Positions 11,919 through 24,800 of a stretch of DNA of 64,000 nt are shown one piece after another; position 1 is the stretch's first letter; every line of letters begins with the position of its first letter. The notes beneath the pieces are model-generated. The model was given only the letters and a program-made list of their open reading frames with translations, had not been told where the DNA came from and did no database searches. This stretch comes from Dipetalonema caudispina (Eukaryota; Nematoda; Chromadorea; Rhabditida; Onchocercidae): NCBI GenBank assembly GCA_013365325.1, contig JABVXV010000022.1:248001-312000 (forward strand). Direction: 5' to 3'. Both the position numbers and the translations under genes were made by a program.

Positions 11919-14900
11919 TTCTCCAAACGTAAGGTATTACAGGAAACTGGATTGCAGGAGAATTGCAGGAGAATTGAGATAATCATACAAAAATACAAAG
12001 CACTTGGAGCATCAGAAATAAATGAAATCAAAAATGAACGATACGATTTCCGGTGATAAGCACTTTCACGATTTTATGTTATCTGTCTAAAGTAATGTTA
12101 TCAAAACTAAATGCTGATATTGGTCATACATAGCGGTAGTGTCTATGTAATTTCACGTAACTGAATTGAAAATTTTTTAAAAAATGAAAATGGAAAAGGA
12201 ATATTCAGGCCATCACACCATTAAACACCTTTTATACTACCGACTCGTTCAGTTTCTTCTTCGGATTTATTTCATACAATGATCATTTAGTAATAACTCA
12301 CGATTTTATCACGAAATAATTGACGAAATTTGATCTCGAACTCAATTCGGGCAAAAAACTTGCGGGCTTTAGTGATAATGGTTGTTCGTTCCAGATTTTG
12401 CGCTTGTGAGAATGAAACTGTGGAACCGGAAAGAAGTAGCAGTTGTAGCTGTTCGAAAATTGTTAGCGGTCAGACAACGTATAACTCGATACCACAAGCA
12501 CTGTATTCTTCTAGCTGTGTTCATAACCCTCAATACAACAAATGTCTTGTCGCCCAAATCACAGCTAATATCACTCAGGCATTCTTAGATTCTTCATTTC
12601 AATTGGTCCCTTTTTACGTCTAGTTTTCGAAGATTCACAATTATTTGTTTGCAGAATCTGCTGTACATAGAAATTAGGATTGGCTCACATTATTTGACAG
12701 AACCGCCGTACCAGTTAATTACGAACTCCAGATTCAAAAACACTGCTTTGTTGTCATGCTCCAAGGATACCCACTGCCGGAATTGCATTCCCTGCAAAAG
12801 CGGATTCATCCAGTAAATATAACCCATAATTGTACATTACATTCAATAGTAGAACCAAAATCAGTTCTATTATTATATAAGCATAGTATTTTTTTATCAT
12901 TTAGGCTCAACTACATCAGTTTATCCAGTGTTCCACTATCTGATTCAAAGCAAACGTATTTGCCAACTGCTGTACGACCCGATAAGACGGAACATTGGCC
13001 AGCCAAATCATTAGAAAAATTGTCCTTCACAGAAACAAACATGGAGGAATTTAATAGTGTAAGTTTCAAATTGAAAAGTTTAAAAATCAGTAGATTTTTT
13101 TTTTTTTTAAACGAATGCTGTAAAATTCTAATATCACTACTACTTGAAAATTATCTAAAGAATAGAATGATCGCAGTAATTGTGCTGGCTAATTGCGAAT
13201 CTTTTTGCGGACTGAAGTCTTTCTTGAATAGAAGTTAACCGAGGAAGAGCTATTCTCAGAAGCTTTTATAGAGTGAGTTGTGTTATTTATTACACTACTG
13301 TTGTCACTGGAGTTAAGGAAGCTATCGTCGTTTCTTCTCTTCTCCACTTGATGCAACTACAATTTCATCAATAACGACTGTTTTTAATGTACGACTGTCA
13401 TCCGCAAAATTTTTGCCAGACAAGTTGTCTCCTGATGATGACGGGAAGGCTTCGTCGTAAACACTCAAAACCAGCAGCTACTTGCTGATAACTACTTCGA
13501 TTCTCGCCTAATTTATGACTCAATTCTTCCGTTTTTTTAAACAATTTGAACAGTACGACGTGAATGATGATGACATAAGATGTTGGTTCTTTAAAGTTTA
13601 ATCAAGTTTCATGTATGGAATATTCTGATCTTATGATCAAATTTTATGTCCAACAAAAAAATTTAGTTGTCTTAATATTGTCATAGAAGTTGAGAAAATA
13701 AATAAAGTAGATAAGTGGATAGATATTACAAGAGAATTTTTTATAAAAGAGTACAAAGCATTAAATTAAATCACTGCATTGAATTTTGGCCTACAATTAC
13801 GGCCGCAAAACAAAAAAAAAGAAAAAATAAAGGAATTAGCAGAAAGGTTGCCCAGCTCAGGCTTAGAAAAAAAGAAATCATAATGATTCCTTTGAATTAA
13901 GTAAGATTTTGTAATGTAATGGTTAATGCACTGTTGCAACAGATTCTGATCAGTGATGACGGACACTTTAGTCTGTAGAGGCTGAAAGATTCCTTTTCCG
14001 ATCATCATCAATCTACAACATCGTGTTCGTCGCGTGTAACTAAACAAGTTCTGTACTTGCACTCTCCATCTATTTTCCGGTAAAATGATAAATAATTGGC
14101 CATTCTTTATAATATTTCTAAACAAACTTCAATTCAGATTGCGAAGATCAAGGAACGCTTACTACAAAGTGCTAAAAAGCATCACTTATTACCTTCCCAA
14201 TTCAATATTGCTATCTACAAGGATGCTGTAAGGTTTTTATGTTTCTAACGGTAATCACTAATAACAGCATACTTCGTCTTCTTCAACAAATATCTCAATT
14301 GAGTTTCTACCCAAAAGCCGTGTACGTATGTGTAAAATATACGTTTATGTTCACGTTTGTATATTTAACTTTTAGCTTTTTCAAATTTTATGATGCGGAA
14401 AAAGGATGATAATTAGTTCATGATGTTGTGTGAGAAGTTTGTTCTACGAATATCCGTAGATTTTTTCTAGAAGTAATGGGAGTAAATGTTGTAAGGCGGT
14501 GGTTACGGTGGTGCATCATTTTTTTGCAAAAAAAAAAAAAAAAAAAACTGAAGGTTGAAAATCAAGCAGTTTGCAAAGTACATCATTGGTAAATCGGAAA
14601 TGGCATGCTTCAATTGAAAATATTATTAGTACAAACAATCAATGTATTACAGTATGGACGCACTACTACTCCCATTCCTATGCATACCTATTTGTGTCCG
14701 TCTGTCTCACTTTTAAGTATTTGTACATTGGGTAAGTAGGTATTTTGGAATGATATGTAATGGCAATGCGATTATGATGAAGTACAGGAAATGTCTATGC
14801 ACAATTGCCCGGAAAATGCATTAAATTTGCGTGTCCCACTAATTTTTAATGAGCATCCAAAAGGTTAATGAATGAGTAGGAAGATCAAGGTCTCATCAAT

Positions 14901-17210
14901 TCCTTAGAAAAATGGACATTTATTCTAACTTTCATGGCTATTTCTTAGAACTGGGCGTTCCGACAAAATGTTCAACCCAATAAATAGAAAAAAGTGGTAA
15001 TAATGATAATAGAAAAATGAATTCTTAAAGGTGTACGTACTATTCAGCACAAGACTCTCCATTTAATTATTACCGTTTAAAATTCTCTTGCACGCACCAT
15101 CACTTTATTTTCCTTTCTCCCGATTTCCGGATACGACGCTGAAAGTATCAAATTATTCCAGTTACATAATCAGTGGACTTCGTTAATGATTGAGCTTTTT
15201 TCTTGTCTTTTTTTCTTTTTTTTTTCTTAGACAAGTGTATAAAATAGAATAACATTGAAGTAATAAATTATTGTTCCTTCTAACCTTTATAAATCGTAAT
15301 TAAATACTATGAGATCCTAACTGACACAAGTATTTCTTCACACCTTGCAGCTCGTTATTCGGCACAATGATTACCGTAGCAAACATGGTGTTGGTTTACT
15401 TAAAGCCAACAGTGAACTTGAACGGATAGCTGAAGTGTGGGCACAACATTTAGCTAGCAAAGCGGATTGCTTGATACACGATCCATCAAAAAGGTTATTT
15501 GAATGCAAAACTTATCCTTGTCCTTCCGTACTTAAAATGACATGGTGGATCTTTCTCTTGATTATGTCGATATAAAGTCAAAGTTGAATATAGCATTGTC
15601 AATGAAATATAATTTTAATTATTGACAGGTTTGGAGAAAACTTATTCTACTACGCGACGAATTTATTACCAGACGAAGAAACAATGGCACTGATGACTGT
15701 ACAAAGCTTTTATCTCGAAGCACATGGTTATAATTATAAAACGTCAGTTACCACAGAACCGTATTTTAAGAAGAAAGACGCAGAACTGTCCAGTCATTTA
15801 GTGCACCGTGCATTTTATAATACAAATAACTGCGAGCCAGAATTTCTAGTATCGGTTTTTCAGCAAAGACTTAAAATGTCGATTTTCAAGCCATTTCATT
15901 CAATCTTACGTTTCTTATATTATTGATGGTTCAAATTGCCTGATCTTGCTTGAATCTTCTGGGACATGCATGGTCTGTCAATTTCATTTCCGGACTAGCA
16001 ATATTGCACTCAACTGCGCGGGTGGAAGTTTTTCAGCAACATAGATCGTTTCATACTACTATTGCTTACGGGTCATCATGCACCAATATTTTCTCTCATC
16101 AAGGTGGCACCATTTGCCATCATGATGTATTGTGGACATCTCAAATATAGAGTGACATGTAAACATAGAATCTAAATACAGATACAAATATATGTCGAGT
16201 AGTTTTAAATACAGAGTAACATAATCATTGTCACGGACAGGAATTCTAGAACAAACATAGTTGCCGCTACCGGAAATCAAAATTGATGTCAATAGTAGTT
16301 ACATTTTTCAACGAAATGATTTCCCACTCAAAGTTTGCATCGGATATTACAATCAACTCGCGAAGATGTCAAGCAGTGATTGTTGCGAAGAATTCACCGC
16401 ATAGGGTTGAATTTTTATTGTCGTCAATTCCTGTTTGCTTAAGTTATTTCCAATCAAAAAAATAAAACAATTCAGTTTTGCCACCTTTCCCCAGTCTAGC
16501 TTTTGTTGACCTTACTCTCTTGCCCATCTGAAAATGGCTTCGAAAGAAAAATGTTCAAGGCATTCAATGCTCTGACGGTAGACCTTGCACTTACACCTGA
16601 CAAATTGGAATATGTCATCTGTAAATTGTACCAGCGATATGTACGCATTACTTGGAAATGGAACTATTGCAGATAAATTCATATGCAGTACTTAAAAATC
16701 ATGTTAAAGAAAAGCACACATCATTTCTTTACTAGATCTGCATACAGTTCTATAGTTATGAACAGTCCAGAAATCAAGTTGACAGGCCTAGTGTGTCCAG
16801 TCCTCCTTCGATGCTGTTCAATCAGTGCCATTCTTACACCGCAATAAGGTGCCAATACAAAAGGTACGGGAGGTAAATATGAAATGGTGGGAATACAAGT
16901 TTCGCCTTTACTATAAATAATTTGCTCTTATTCTCTACTTTGTTTTGTCGGAACTCCACAGCTAGCAATTACTTCCAGGCATCATCACTTGGATTACCAC
17001 CGTACGGGACATTTTACTCAACTTGTATGGAAGTCCACAACACAAATGGGTATTGGCGTAGCAATGCGACACTTCAATGGACGCCGCGCTAAGAGTTGTC
17101 AACCCAATTTCCCATCTACACTGATTTATGTCGTTGTTAAGTATGATCCACCCGGAAATGTACTTGACAAAAAAAATTACGACGACAATGTTTTGCCACC
17201 CATACAGTAA
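11387..17210 (+). CDS. CAP/SCP-domain protein (GAPR-1/GLIPR2-like) with a possible long secreted N-terminal extension
   Basis: The C-terminal CAP domain is clear. Exons 14138-14227, 15351-15493, 15629-15742 and 16979-17210 join in phase and give a HNDYR-type start, a WAQHLAS helix, FGENLFY, a GHFTQLVWKST CAP1 signature and a KYDPPGNV CAP2 motif. The CAP2 cysteine is replaced and the protein ends shortly after in VLPPIQ, both as in the GAPR-1/GLIPR2 branch. His and Glu cavity residues are kept. Upstream, 11387-11494 encodes a strong signal peptide (MLHFLPIVLLASLAPFG). Exons 12655-12812, 12905-13058, 13232-13272 and 13322-13388 chain in phase into 14138, and a Cys-rich open stretch at about 12373-12605 may be another exon. 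GLIPR2 is a short protein without such an extension or a signal peptide. The CAP part is firm. The N-terminal assembly is inference, and the upstream exons could be a separate secreted gene. Confidence 0.65.
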
Positions 17211-18913
17211 GACAACGTAAATTCCTTAATACTTTTCAGGATTTTAACTGCGGTACTATGGCCACTCTTCATAAGTAATACACCTGAAAAACAGCAAATT
17301 TAATTATTATTTCGTATTTTGAAAAAGCAAATCAAAACAATGTCGAGGTTGAAACGTAGCAGCGTCTTGCATACCATAAGGCCTGCACTATTAGTTCATT
17401 ATTCGACACAAAAAATTTGCTTATCATAATACAATCGTCTTAGGTACTGGTAAGCTCGGTCGAAGGAACTGTTTTTCTGTCCATTGAAGGGTCAAGATTA
17501 ATTATTCAATGAAAGAATAAGGTTAAATCACGCTCATCTTAGTACTTACTCCCGTTGTTTTAACGGTCATAAATTTGAACTTATTGTGCAAGAGCTACTA
17601 GTGATCTCACCAATTTATCAGATAAAAATATTACTAAAAAAGTTGATGTTAATTCACCAAGTATATTTGATACATTTTAGGAAAAGCATTTGATAAAAAA
17701 TCGAAAGGAGACAGATAAAGCGTAATTTATTAAAATACAAATGTCTCTCCCAAATAACAACAAAAATAGAATTCCATGTCGATGGCAAAATCAGGCGATC
17801 CAAACCATTGATAGCTTTGCATAGTTTGCTGAAAGATGTTAGTATCATGTTGGAAACAAGTCCTAACTCATGTATTACATTAATTCCATGGGAAAATTTT
17901 CTTACTCTGTCTATGTATATTTAGATTAGATCAATCTAGATTTTCAAATAGTTGAAAATTTTCGGAATCTCTTTAGACAAAATATTTGAAAAATTGAATG
18001 GTTATTTTCATTTTGATAGAAATCACGGTGTAAAATGATGTGCAATCTTTGTTGAAGCCATGCTAATTATCAGTGTAATATAAACACTAACTTCAACAGT
18101 CATTAATACAACTATATTCTATGGTTTGCTGACAGTTGGAATTTTAAGCCTATCAAAATTTAATCACAAAAATTCATCCAACTTGGAAGGATGAACAGAA
18201 AAAAACAAGAAATTCACGAACGGACAATATGTAAAAGATTCTTTAGTGGTTGATCGAATTGTTATAATTTTTCCCTCTTTTCAAATGTGTGTGTATGGCA
18301 ACTTCCGAGGGAATCATTAATTACATTTTGCTTTCCCGAGATTTCCCAGATCCTCGGACTCATATTCCCGAGATTTCTACCATTTCACTTCATCCACTGG
18401 TATTTTGCGGTTGGTAAAAATTTTCAGTGAAATTTTTTTATGAAGTCAAGTGGAAAAATTTATTCTGGAACAAATCTGAGCATATGTGGGTTGAATGAGT
18501 ATACTTGTTATTGGGTAAGATATTTGGTATAAGGGATGAGAAGAGATTGCTTCATTGATAAGATTTGAATAATAAATAAGAGAATTTAAGACTGCTCGAA
18601 CTTTTTCTGGACAGAATATACTTGAAGGAACTTGAACAGAGAATAGATTGCAACTGATTATTTACAAAACAAACGCAAAAATCCTATATTACTCAGACAT
18701 GGACATATGATCATAGAAAGAGATAACAAGAGATAAGTATGAGTAAATAGGATGATAATATGGGTTGCTTTGATAATATGGATTATGTTAACAATATGTA
18801 CAATGGTTGCACTCAATTTTAAAAGTAAAATTTGTAGGATACATATGAATTATCACGTGGATCCAAACCATCATGCAGGTTATCACTTGAAGGCAAGAAA
18901 ATGATCATCGAGA
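17211..18913. other. Intergenic region, no gene seen
   Basis: This lies between the stop of the CAP gene and the start of the GPR180-like gene, in the same orientation. Both strands carry only short, compositionally random frames. No tRNA boxes, repeats of note or splice chains were recognised. It presumably holds the CAP gene's 3'UTR and the promoter of the next gene. Confidence 0.6.
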
Positions 18914-21839
18914 ATGAGTCAGTATCTATCGATCCACTGTCTCTCCCATGTTTTACTATTTGAATTAATTTATTATACCATCATACAAAGAAGTCAAGCC
19001 GTACGAATTATTGGCACCTGGAACTCTCGCAATAGTCGATTCTCAATCCTTGCTAAATTTGGCTTCCAGCAGATAGATCCATTGGATGCGGAGCATAGTC
19101 GTGGATTTATTTATGGCAATGTGTCGTCAGAGATAGTTGATGGAGGTAATTCTCATTTCTTCTTTTTTTTTTTCAGATTTTGCCCCATTTTGAATGATTA
19201 AAATTAATTCAAAGCATTGTATTTGTTTTACTGTTTGGCTTTTACTATTGTAGCTCGAGGAGTATTGCTGATTGTACCAAGAACACTTATCAATGGATTT
19301 CTTGATAAAACAGCGTTCGAACAGTCATGTGACTCATTGCTACAGGTATTTCAGAAACGCTTAATGCAAAATTTTTATGCTTGCCTTCTTTGTGGAGTTT
19401 ATTGAACTACATAGTACTGAACCATTTATATTTGTAATAAGGATTTCACACTTTTTGCTCCTTGCCGCATGTTTACAAGTATACTATAGTGCAAATTTTT
19501 AGAAAAATTCATTGATTCTTCGATATTACAGTTCATTAAGACATGGCTGTAACTTGCTAGGAGTATGTCTTTCGTCAGTAAATTTTACATTTTTGCTCAA
19601 AATTAGAATTCCGAAAAGGACCAAGTGAAAAAAACGTTTTTCTACCTCTTCCAGAATATCAGTTTACTTGCGTTCGAAAAGAAATGCTTCCCAAAAGGTA
19701 AAGGCGATATAATGAGATGGATTCCGTGTCCAACAGGAAAACTCTGTATTGAGGAAGATATTCCTGCAAAGGTTTTAGTTTACTGTTATGTACTACTTTA
19801 CTTTCTAATTGGCTCTTACCTTTATGTAGCGTTTAACGCATTGACACTATTACTCGAGATCTTATTCTGCAAATGTTTTGTTTTGTTCATTATAATTTTT
19901 CAATGAATAAGTTATATCTGAAACGTATTCAACTGGAAATGAATAAAAATTTATATAGCGGGTAAAGCGTATGTACCAGCTTCTTAGTCTAATCATAACA
20001 AATGTGCTTGACAAATAGACATCGTCGTCGACATTTCTTTTCAGGTAGTAAATGGTTCACAAATGACTCTCAGGATAGAGGAACCATCAACTCCTCAATA
20101 TTGGTATGTGGTAATGGTTGCCTGTTATTTGGACTCTTACTGTTTGTGGAAATCTTCGGCTAAGGAGATTATTATACATTATGATTTATGGCTTACAAAC
20201 GGAAGCCCTCTTATGCGTTATTTGAATCCGTTCGGCCATCAATTCAGCTTCGAAGAGCAAGTTTGCTTTAGTTTTCTTAAAATGAGTAAAATTACATCTC
20301 GGTTTGAAAGTCGATAGACGATATTGTATGACTTTCGTTTTCTTTTTTTTTTCTCGAAAATATTTTCCGATTTGTTTCTTGTTAATATGGCCATTTGCAG
20401 AATTCTGCTGAGATATATATGCTTTTGTTTATACTATACATGGTTGTTGGGTTTTGTCAGTGGCGTTCTGTGATATTATGCAACTCTGCATCGGTTTTTC
20501 CGCGTCATCAGCTTCTTAACTGTATTATTGTATTGAAAGCATTTGGTCTAGCTTTGCACTGCTTAAATGTTATCACTTTCTCTTTTGATGGCCAGGTAAG
20601 CTTCAAACTTATTCTAAATACAGAGATTATTATTACGAATTCTCAGGCAATATTTCTAACTTTGAACTAGTAATATGTTTTTATTTTCAGGGAATTTTGT
20701 TTGCTCGTCTTCTTGGTGAGATTGCTCGTTTGTTGTCGACGTGCCTTCTTTGCTTACTGCTCATATTGCTTAGCTGTGGTTGGTCATTCGGCAACACTAG
20801 TGAAATTTTACTACATCCAAAAGTTGTTGTTGTCTGGGGACTTCTTACATCTGCTCATTTCTTGCTCTTTTTCATCAATTTTGTATGTTTTTGTCTCATT
20901 TCCATCTGTAGAACATTTAAATTTTTTTCGTTCCAGATTAATCTCCTTGGTACTTGGGACTTTTTCCTCCTCTTCCTAGCTTCATTCTCGACTTTTACAT
21001 ATGTTATTTGTTGAAAAATATACAGTTTTTCGTTGACGATGTACTGCAAGATATCGACATATTTAAATCTTGGCCAGGCTACACAATGATCGTGATTCGT
21101 ATGCTGCAAGCGTTCTGGTTCTTAGTACAAATTCGCCGCCTGATAAATGAGTTAGTTCTCGTTTAATGGATTCACAGTAACAATTGAGAATGAACATCAT
21201 AGTTTTCATCGGTCAAAATTACAGAGAGAGTGACGAACAGAAGGCGATATTCTTGGCGCATTTCGGTGCTGGTTTTCTTGTTTGGTTTATTTATATCTTA
21301 GGTCTTGGAATTATTGCTTCTTTTGTATCTGCTCTGTGGAGATTTAAAATGATCCTTGGTAAGCTGTGACTTCATCTTTCTCCTACCATTTAACTTTCAC
21401 TTTAATCTGTTTACAGTTTTCAGATATCTTTTTGTAAATATGGTTGCTTCAGTGTTACCATTACTGTTGCTTTTTTTTCAGTCATAACTACAACGGCAAA
21501 TTTTGCGGCAGTCGCGTGTCTGGTACATTTATTTTGGCCTACTAGTTCGAATCGACATTATTTTCTGGCTGATATCACGTAAGCAATTCTTATTTTCTTC
21601 ACCATTTTTATACTTCGTGTCAAAATTTGTTGAATTATGAAGATAATACTAACCCGTATTCTACGGGTTAGTTTTGTAATTGATATATTTTTTTATTAAC
21701 TCGAATAATATTTAGATCACACAGGCGGTTTATTTTGGCTAATGATAATGAAGGCGAGGATTTTGAGAATCTGCTAATTAGTGATAGTGCTGATAATGAT
21801 ACAGATAGTCTTGTTAGTGGCGTATTGGAAAATATCTGA
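18914..21839 (+). CDS. GPR180/TMEM145-family seven-transmembrane protein
   Basis: Ten exons close exactly in phase: 18914-19145, 19254-19345, 19655-19771, 20045-20260, 20401-20595, 20691-20882, 21026-21150, 21225-21358, 21482-21578 and 21716-21839. They give 507 codons, the family's usual size. The N-terminus is hydrophobic (likely signal peptide) and is followed by the extracellular domain: a GTWNSRNSRF motif, then SRGFIYGNV, paired cysteines, and the HYDLWLTNG motif that precedes the membrane part. About seven hydrophobic segments follow from 20401 on, then a short acidic cytoplasmic tail (EGEDFENLL) with a possible dileucine signal. In this family (Pfam GpcrRhopsn4, with GPR180 and TMEM145) an extracellular GOLD-like domain sits before the seven-TM bundle. 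Biochemical function is poorly defined; GPR180 has been linked to TGF-beta-type signalling. An extra open stretch at 20937-21013 has an acceptor but ends in a stop and was left out. Confidence 0.85.
21648..21672. repeat. Perfect 11-bp inverted repeat in the last intron of the GPR180-like gene
   Basis: The arms at 21648-21658 and 21662-21672 are exact reverse complements separated by three bases (arm ACTAACCCGTA). The hairpin sits inside the intron 21579-21715. Its GC content is higher than the surrounding intron. Confidence 0.85.
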
Positions 21840-24800
21840 GTTCATTCCTAATGATGGCGAATCGTTGACGTATAATTTTTTTATTGCTCACTGCCTTATT
21901 TATTTTTGACACTGTTGAGACGTCTGAATATATGCATCCTGGAAATACGGGATTGCTTTGTTGACCTGAAACAAGTCTTACTATAATACCTCTTTGTTGC
22001 TCAAGCTTGCCTTTATACTGTCGTTAGTATCACATTCTGTTATCAAAAAGTAGTTATTTATTTCATTAGGTGCCTTTGCACAGGATTGACGGGTAAAAGA
22101 TGATACGAACTTGTTTAATGCCTTTCTTTGGTATGTTGTTTTGTTTTTTTCGAAATTTTGGGATTGTTTTTTGTGAGATATTTTCTTTCCTAACTTATTT
22201 TTGGTTATTCCACGTATTTTATGTATTTTCGTTTAAATTGATTGCCGTAAGCTTCGAGTAACAAATTACTAATTGACTATCACAAAATTGCCATTACCAC
22301 AAATTATCACTACCATATGGTAACGCGGCATTCGGTGCAGCTACTTATTAGATCGCCGGTTGCAGTCATCAGTGCAAAGAGCTACCATTCTCAGTGCGGT
22401 GCTTCTCTGCTTGTTTTTTTTTTTTTTTGAAGACTCGGTTGCGTCAACCGTCTCGTCCTTTTTTTTTTTTTTTTTTTCAATAATTACGTGTGTTTCTGTT
22501 TCACGCGTTCCAACGAATTGAAAAAAATCGACAAGTTATTTGAAGTAAGGGCATGTAAATAGAAGATGACGTTTGTATTGTAAGCTGATCAACTTCTGTA
22601 CTCCCAAACGAGTGTTGGAGTTCGAGGGTTGTTGAAGAACATAATTTTCCAAAATTAATTATATAAGATGAAGTCGTTCGCATATTTTCAGGAGGATAAA
22701 TTGGTGGCAGCAATGTTACAAAGACAGGACATGGAGAATTTGTTTTTTCTCTATGAAAGGTATTGAACTAGGATGGAATATTCATTGATAAGCTTCTTTA
22801 TTCAATAAGTTGAATGCTATTTTGATTGGATCCATAGAGTAGTAATTAAATAAAAAAAGCATCCCAGTCATTCACTTATATCCTTCTCTCCATCCAGAAC
22901 TGCTTGATTTTAGTATTTGCCTCTAGGGTAGGCTATTTGCAGAGTTCTCCTGTGGAAAATTTTCTCGTTTAACATCCAACCTTTCTATATCTAATTTTGA
23001 GTAAAGACTGATGAAAAGTGCATTTATTTAAAGTTCGATTTCCAAAGGATTCGATTTGTTCATGAAAAGGGTATTTTCGACAAAATCTGAAAATGTTCGG
23101 CTTTCGTTTGGCAGAGTTCGTAGTTTGGTCAGTTTGGTTTTGAAAATGCGCCACTGTTTCTAATCTTCCGCCTTCTATTTCACTTTTTTAACCTTGCACT
23201 CTGATTTAAAAACTATGAATGATAAGAGGAAAACAAGGAAGAGGAGAGAAGAATGAGTAAAGCAAACAATTTCCTTGCAGCTTTTTGGATTCATTTTCGA
23301 TTTTCATGATACAAGTTGAAAGACTTGGGTTAATTCGCAGTCTATACTGGGCATTGCTAACATTTCAAATATATGCATAAGAAATTCCAAAAAAAAAGGG
23401 GGATATTTATTTCCCTAATAATTAGTAAGTGAAGGAAGAAGATTCGCTTAAACTGTTTAGACGAAGATTAGCATGATCAGGACTACCTAATAAACTTGCG
23501 CATCAAATCTCCACTCTATCTGCATGTCTATTATATGTGTTGTTTCGAATGAGTGTCATGATAATAATTATTAAATTCTTTCGATTAATTCACTACTGCT
23601 GCCGAGCTTACTATTTAGACTACCTGGTTTGACTTTATCTTAGATGAAGAGTAAATTGTGTTGAAGAAATCAGTATTTATTTTGAATGGATGATTTTACA
23701 TTGTAATACTTCATGTGGTGAAAGATGAGAAGATGAGGCATTTTTAAATGAACAAATAGAAGTACCACTAAAGATAGATATCACTATGCTACCTCTGTAG
23801 TCATTTGAAATTTTTGCGATTAGTACGATATGATGAATAATCATAATCTGCTTTTTAGTACTATCCGGCTCCAAGTAATTTTTGATGATTAAATTCCATT
23901 GGAAGTTAATTACATTTGACAGCACATTTGTTTTGCAACCTATTGTCGCTGTTCATATAGCGTTTTGTTGTGTGACAATCGTAGAAAGTAAACTTTCAGA
24001 TTTTTCTGAGCTATTTTATTACAACCACCATTGAAAGTTCCATATCTAAATCAATTATTAATGATACAATTTACAAACAGTATTTCGTCAATCGTTTCTT
24101 TAACCCTTCCATTCTATCTGCCATCCATGTTTAATTCGTCAACATTTCCACTTCTTGATCTAATCACTCGATCTATCAAATCGATCATTTGCATATTTGT
24201 CATCCTTGCATTGCTATTAACAATTTATAAGATGCTCGACGATGAGGAAAAGAAACATTAGATCGTTTGTGTAATTATCGCAATATAGCACAAGTGTAGT
24301 TCTGAACGTCGAACATTACCATTTATCGTTTGTCGCTTATCACTCATTTCAAAATTCGATGAGTATTTGTCAAGAAGATCTATCTTTATTTTACAACGAT
24401 AAATCTTCTTGAAAAATACTCATCAAGCAAGAAGATCTATCGTTATAAAATAACGATAGATTTTCGTGCTTGCAATATTTTTTTCTACTCAAATTTGCTT
24501 TTGAAAAGATGACTAAATATATTATTCCTTTATTAGTGCTTTGTGAAATTGTGCCACGCGTACTTTTACATCATGAATTGAAATCGACTTAAAAATTAAA
24601 TAATGTTACCTGATCATCTTTAAACCTTTTATTTATATCCAGTCTAAACATTTAAAACCTAACAGTACCATCTTGACGAAAAATCAAACCATTTTATCTA
24701 ATTTCTGTCCATATCTTTTGAAAATTGTTCCTTATATACTTTCTTCTTACATGCTATTTTTATTGACATAAAAGAGTAATAAAGGTTGGTGATTTCGTAC

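Noticed and set aside
20937..21013. Extra exon of the GPR180-like gene (INLLGTWDFFLL)
   Set aside because: It has an acceptor but runs into a stop codon, while joining 20882 directly to 21026 keeps frame and family similarity.
23459..23480. U6 snRNA-like match (GAAGATTAGCATG)
   Set aside because: Only about 13 bases agree. The rest of U6, including its conserved central and 3' parts, is absent.
24031..24261. 76-codon frame with a C-terminal hydrophobic segment
   Set aside because: There is no ATG context, splice support, neighbour relation or similarity. Single short frames of this kind occur by chance in AT-rich DNA.
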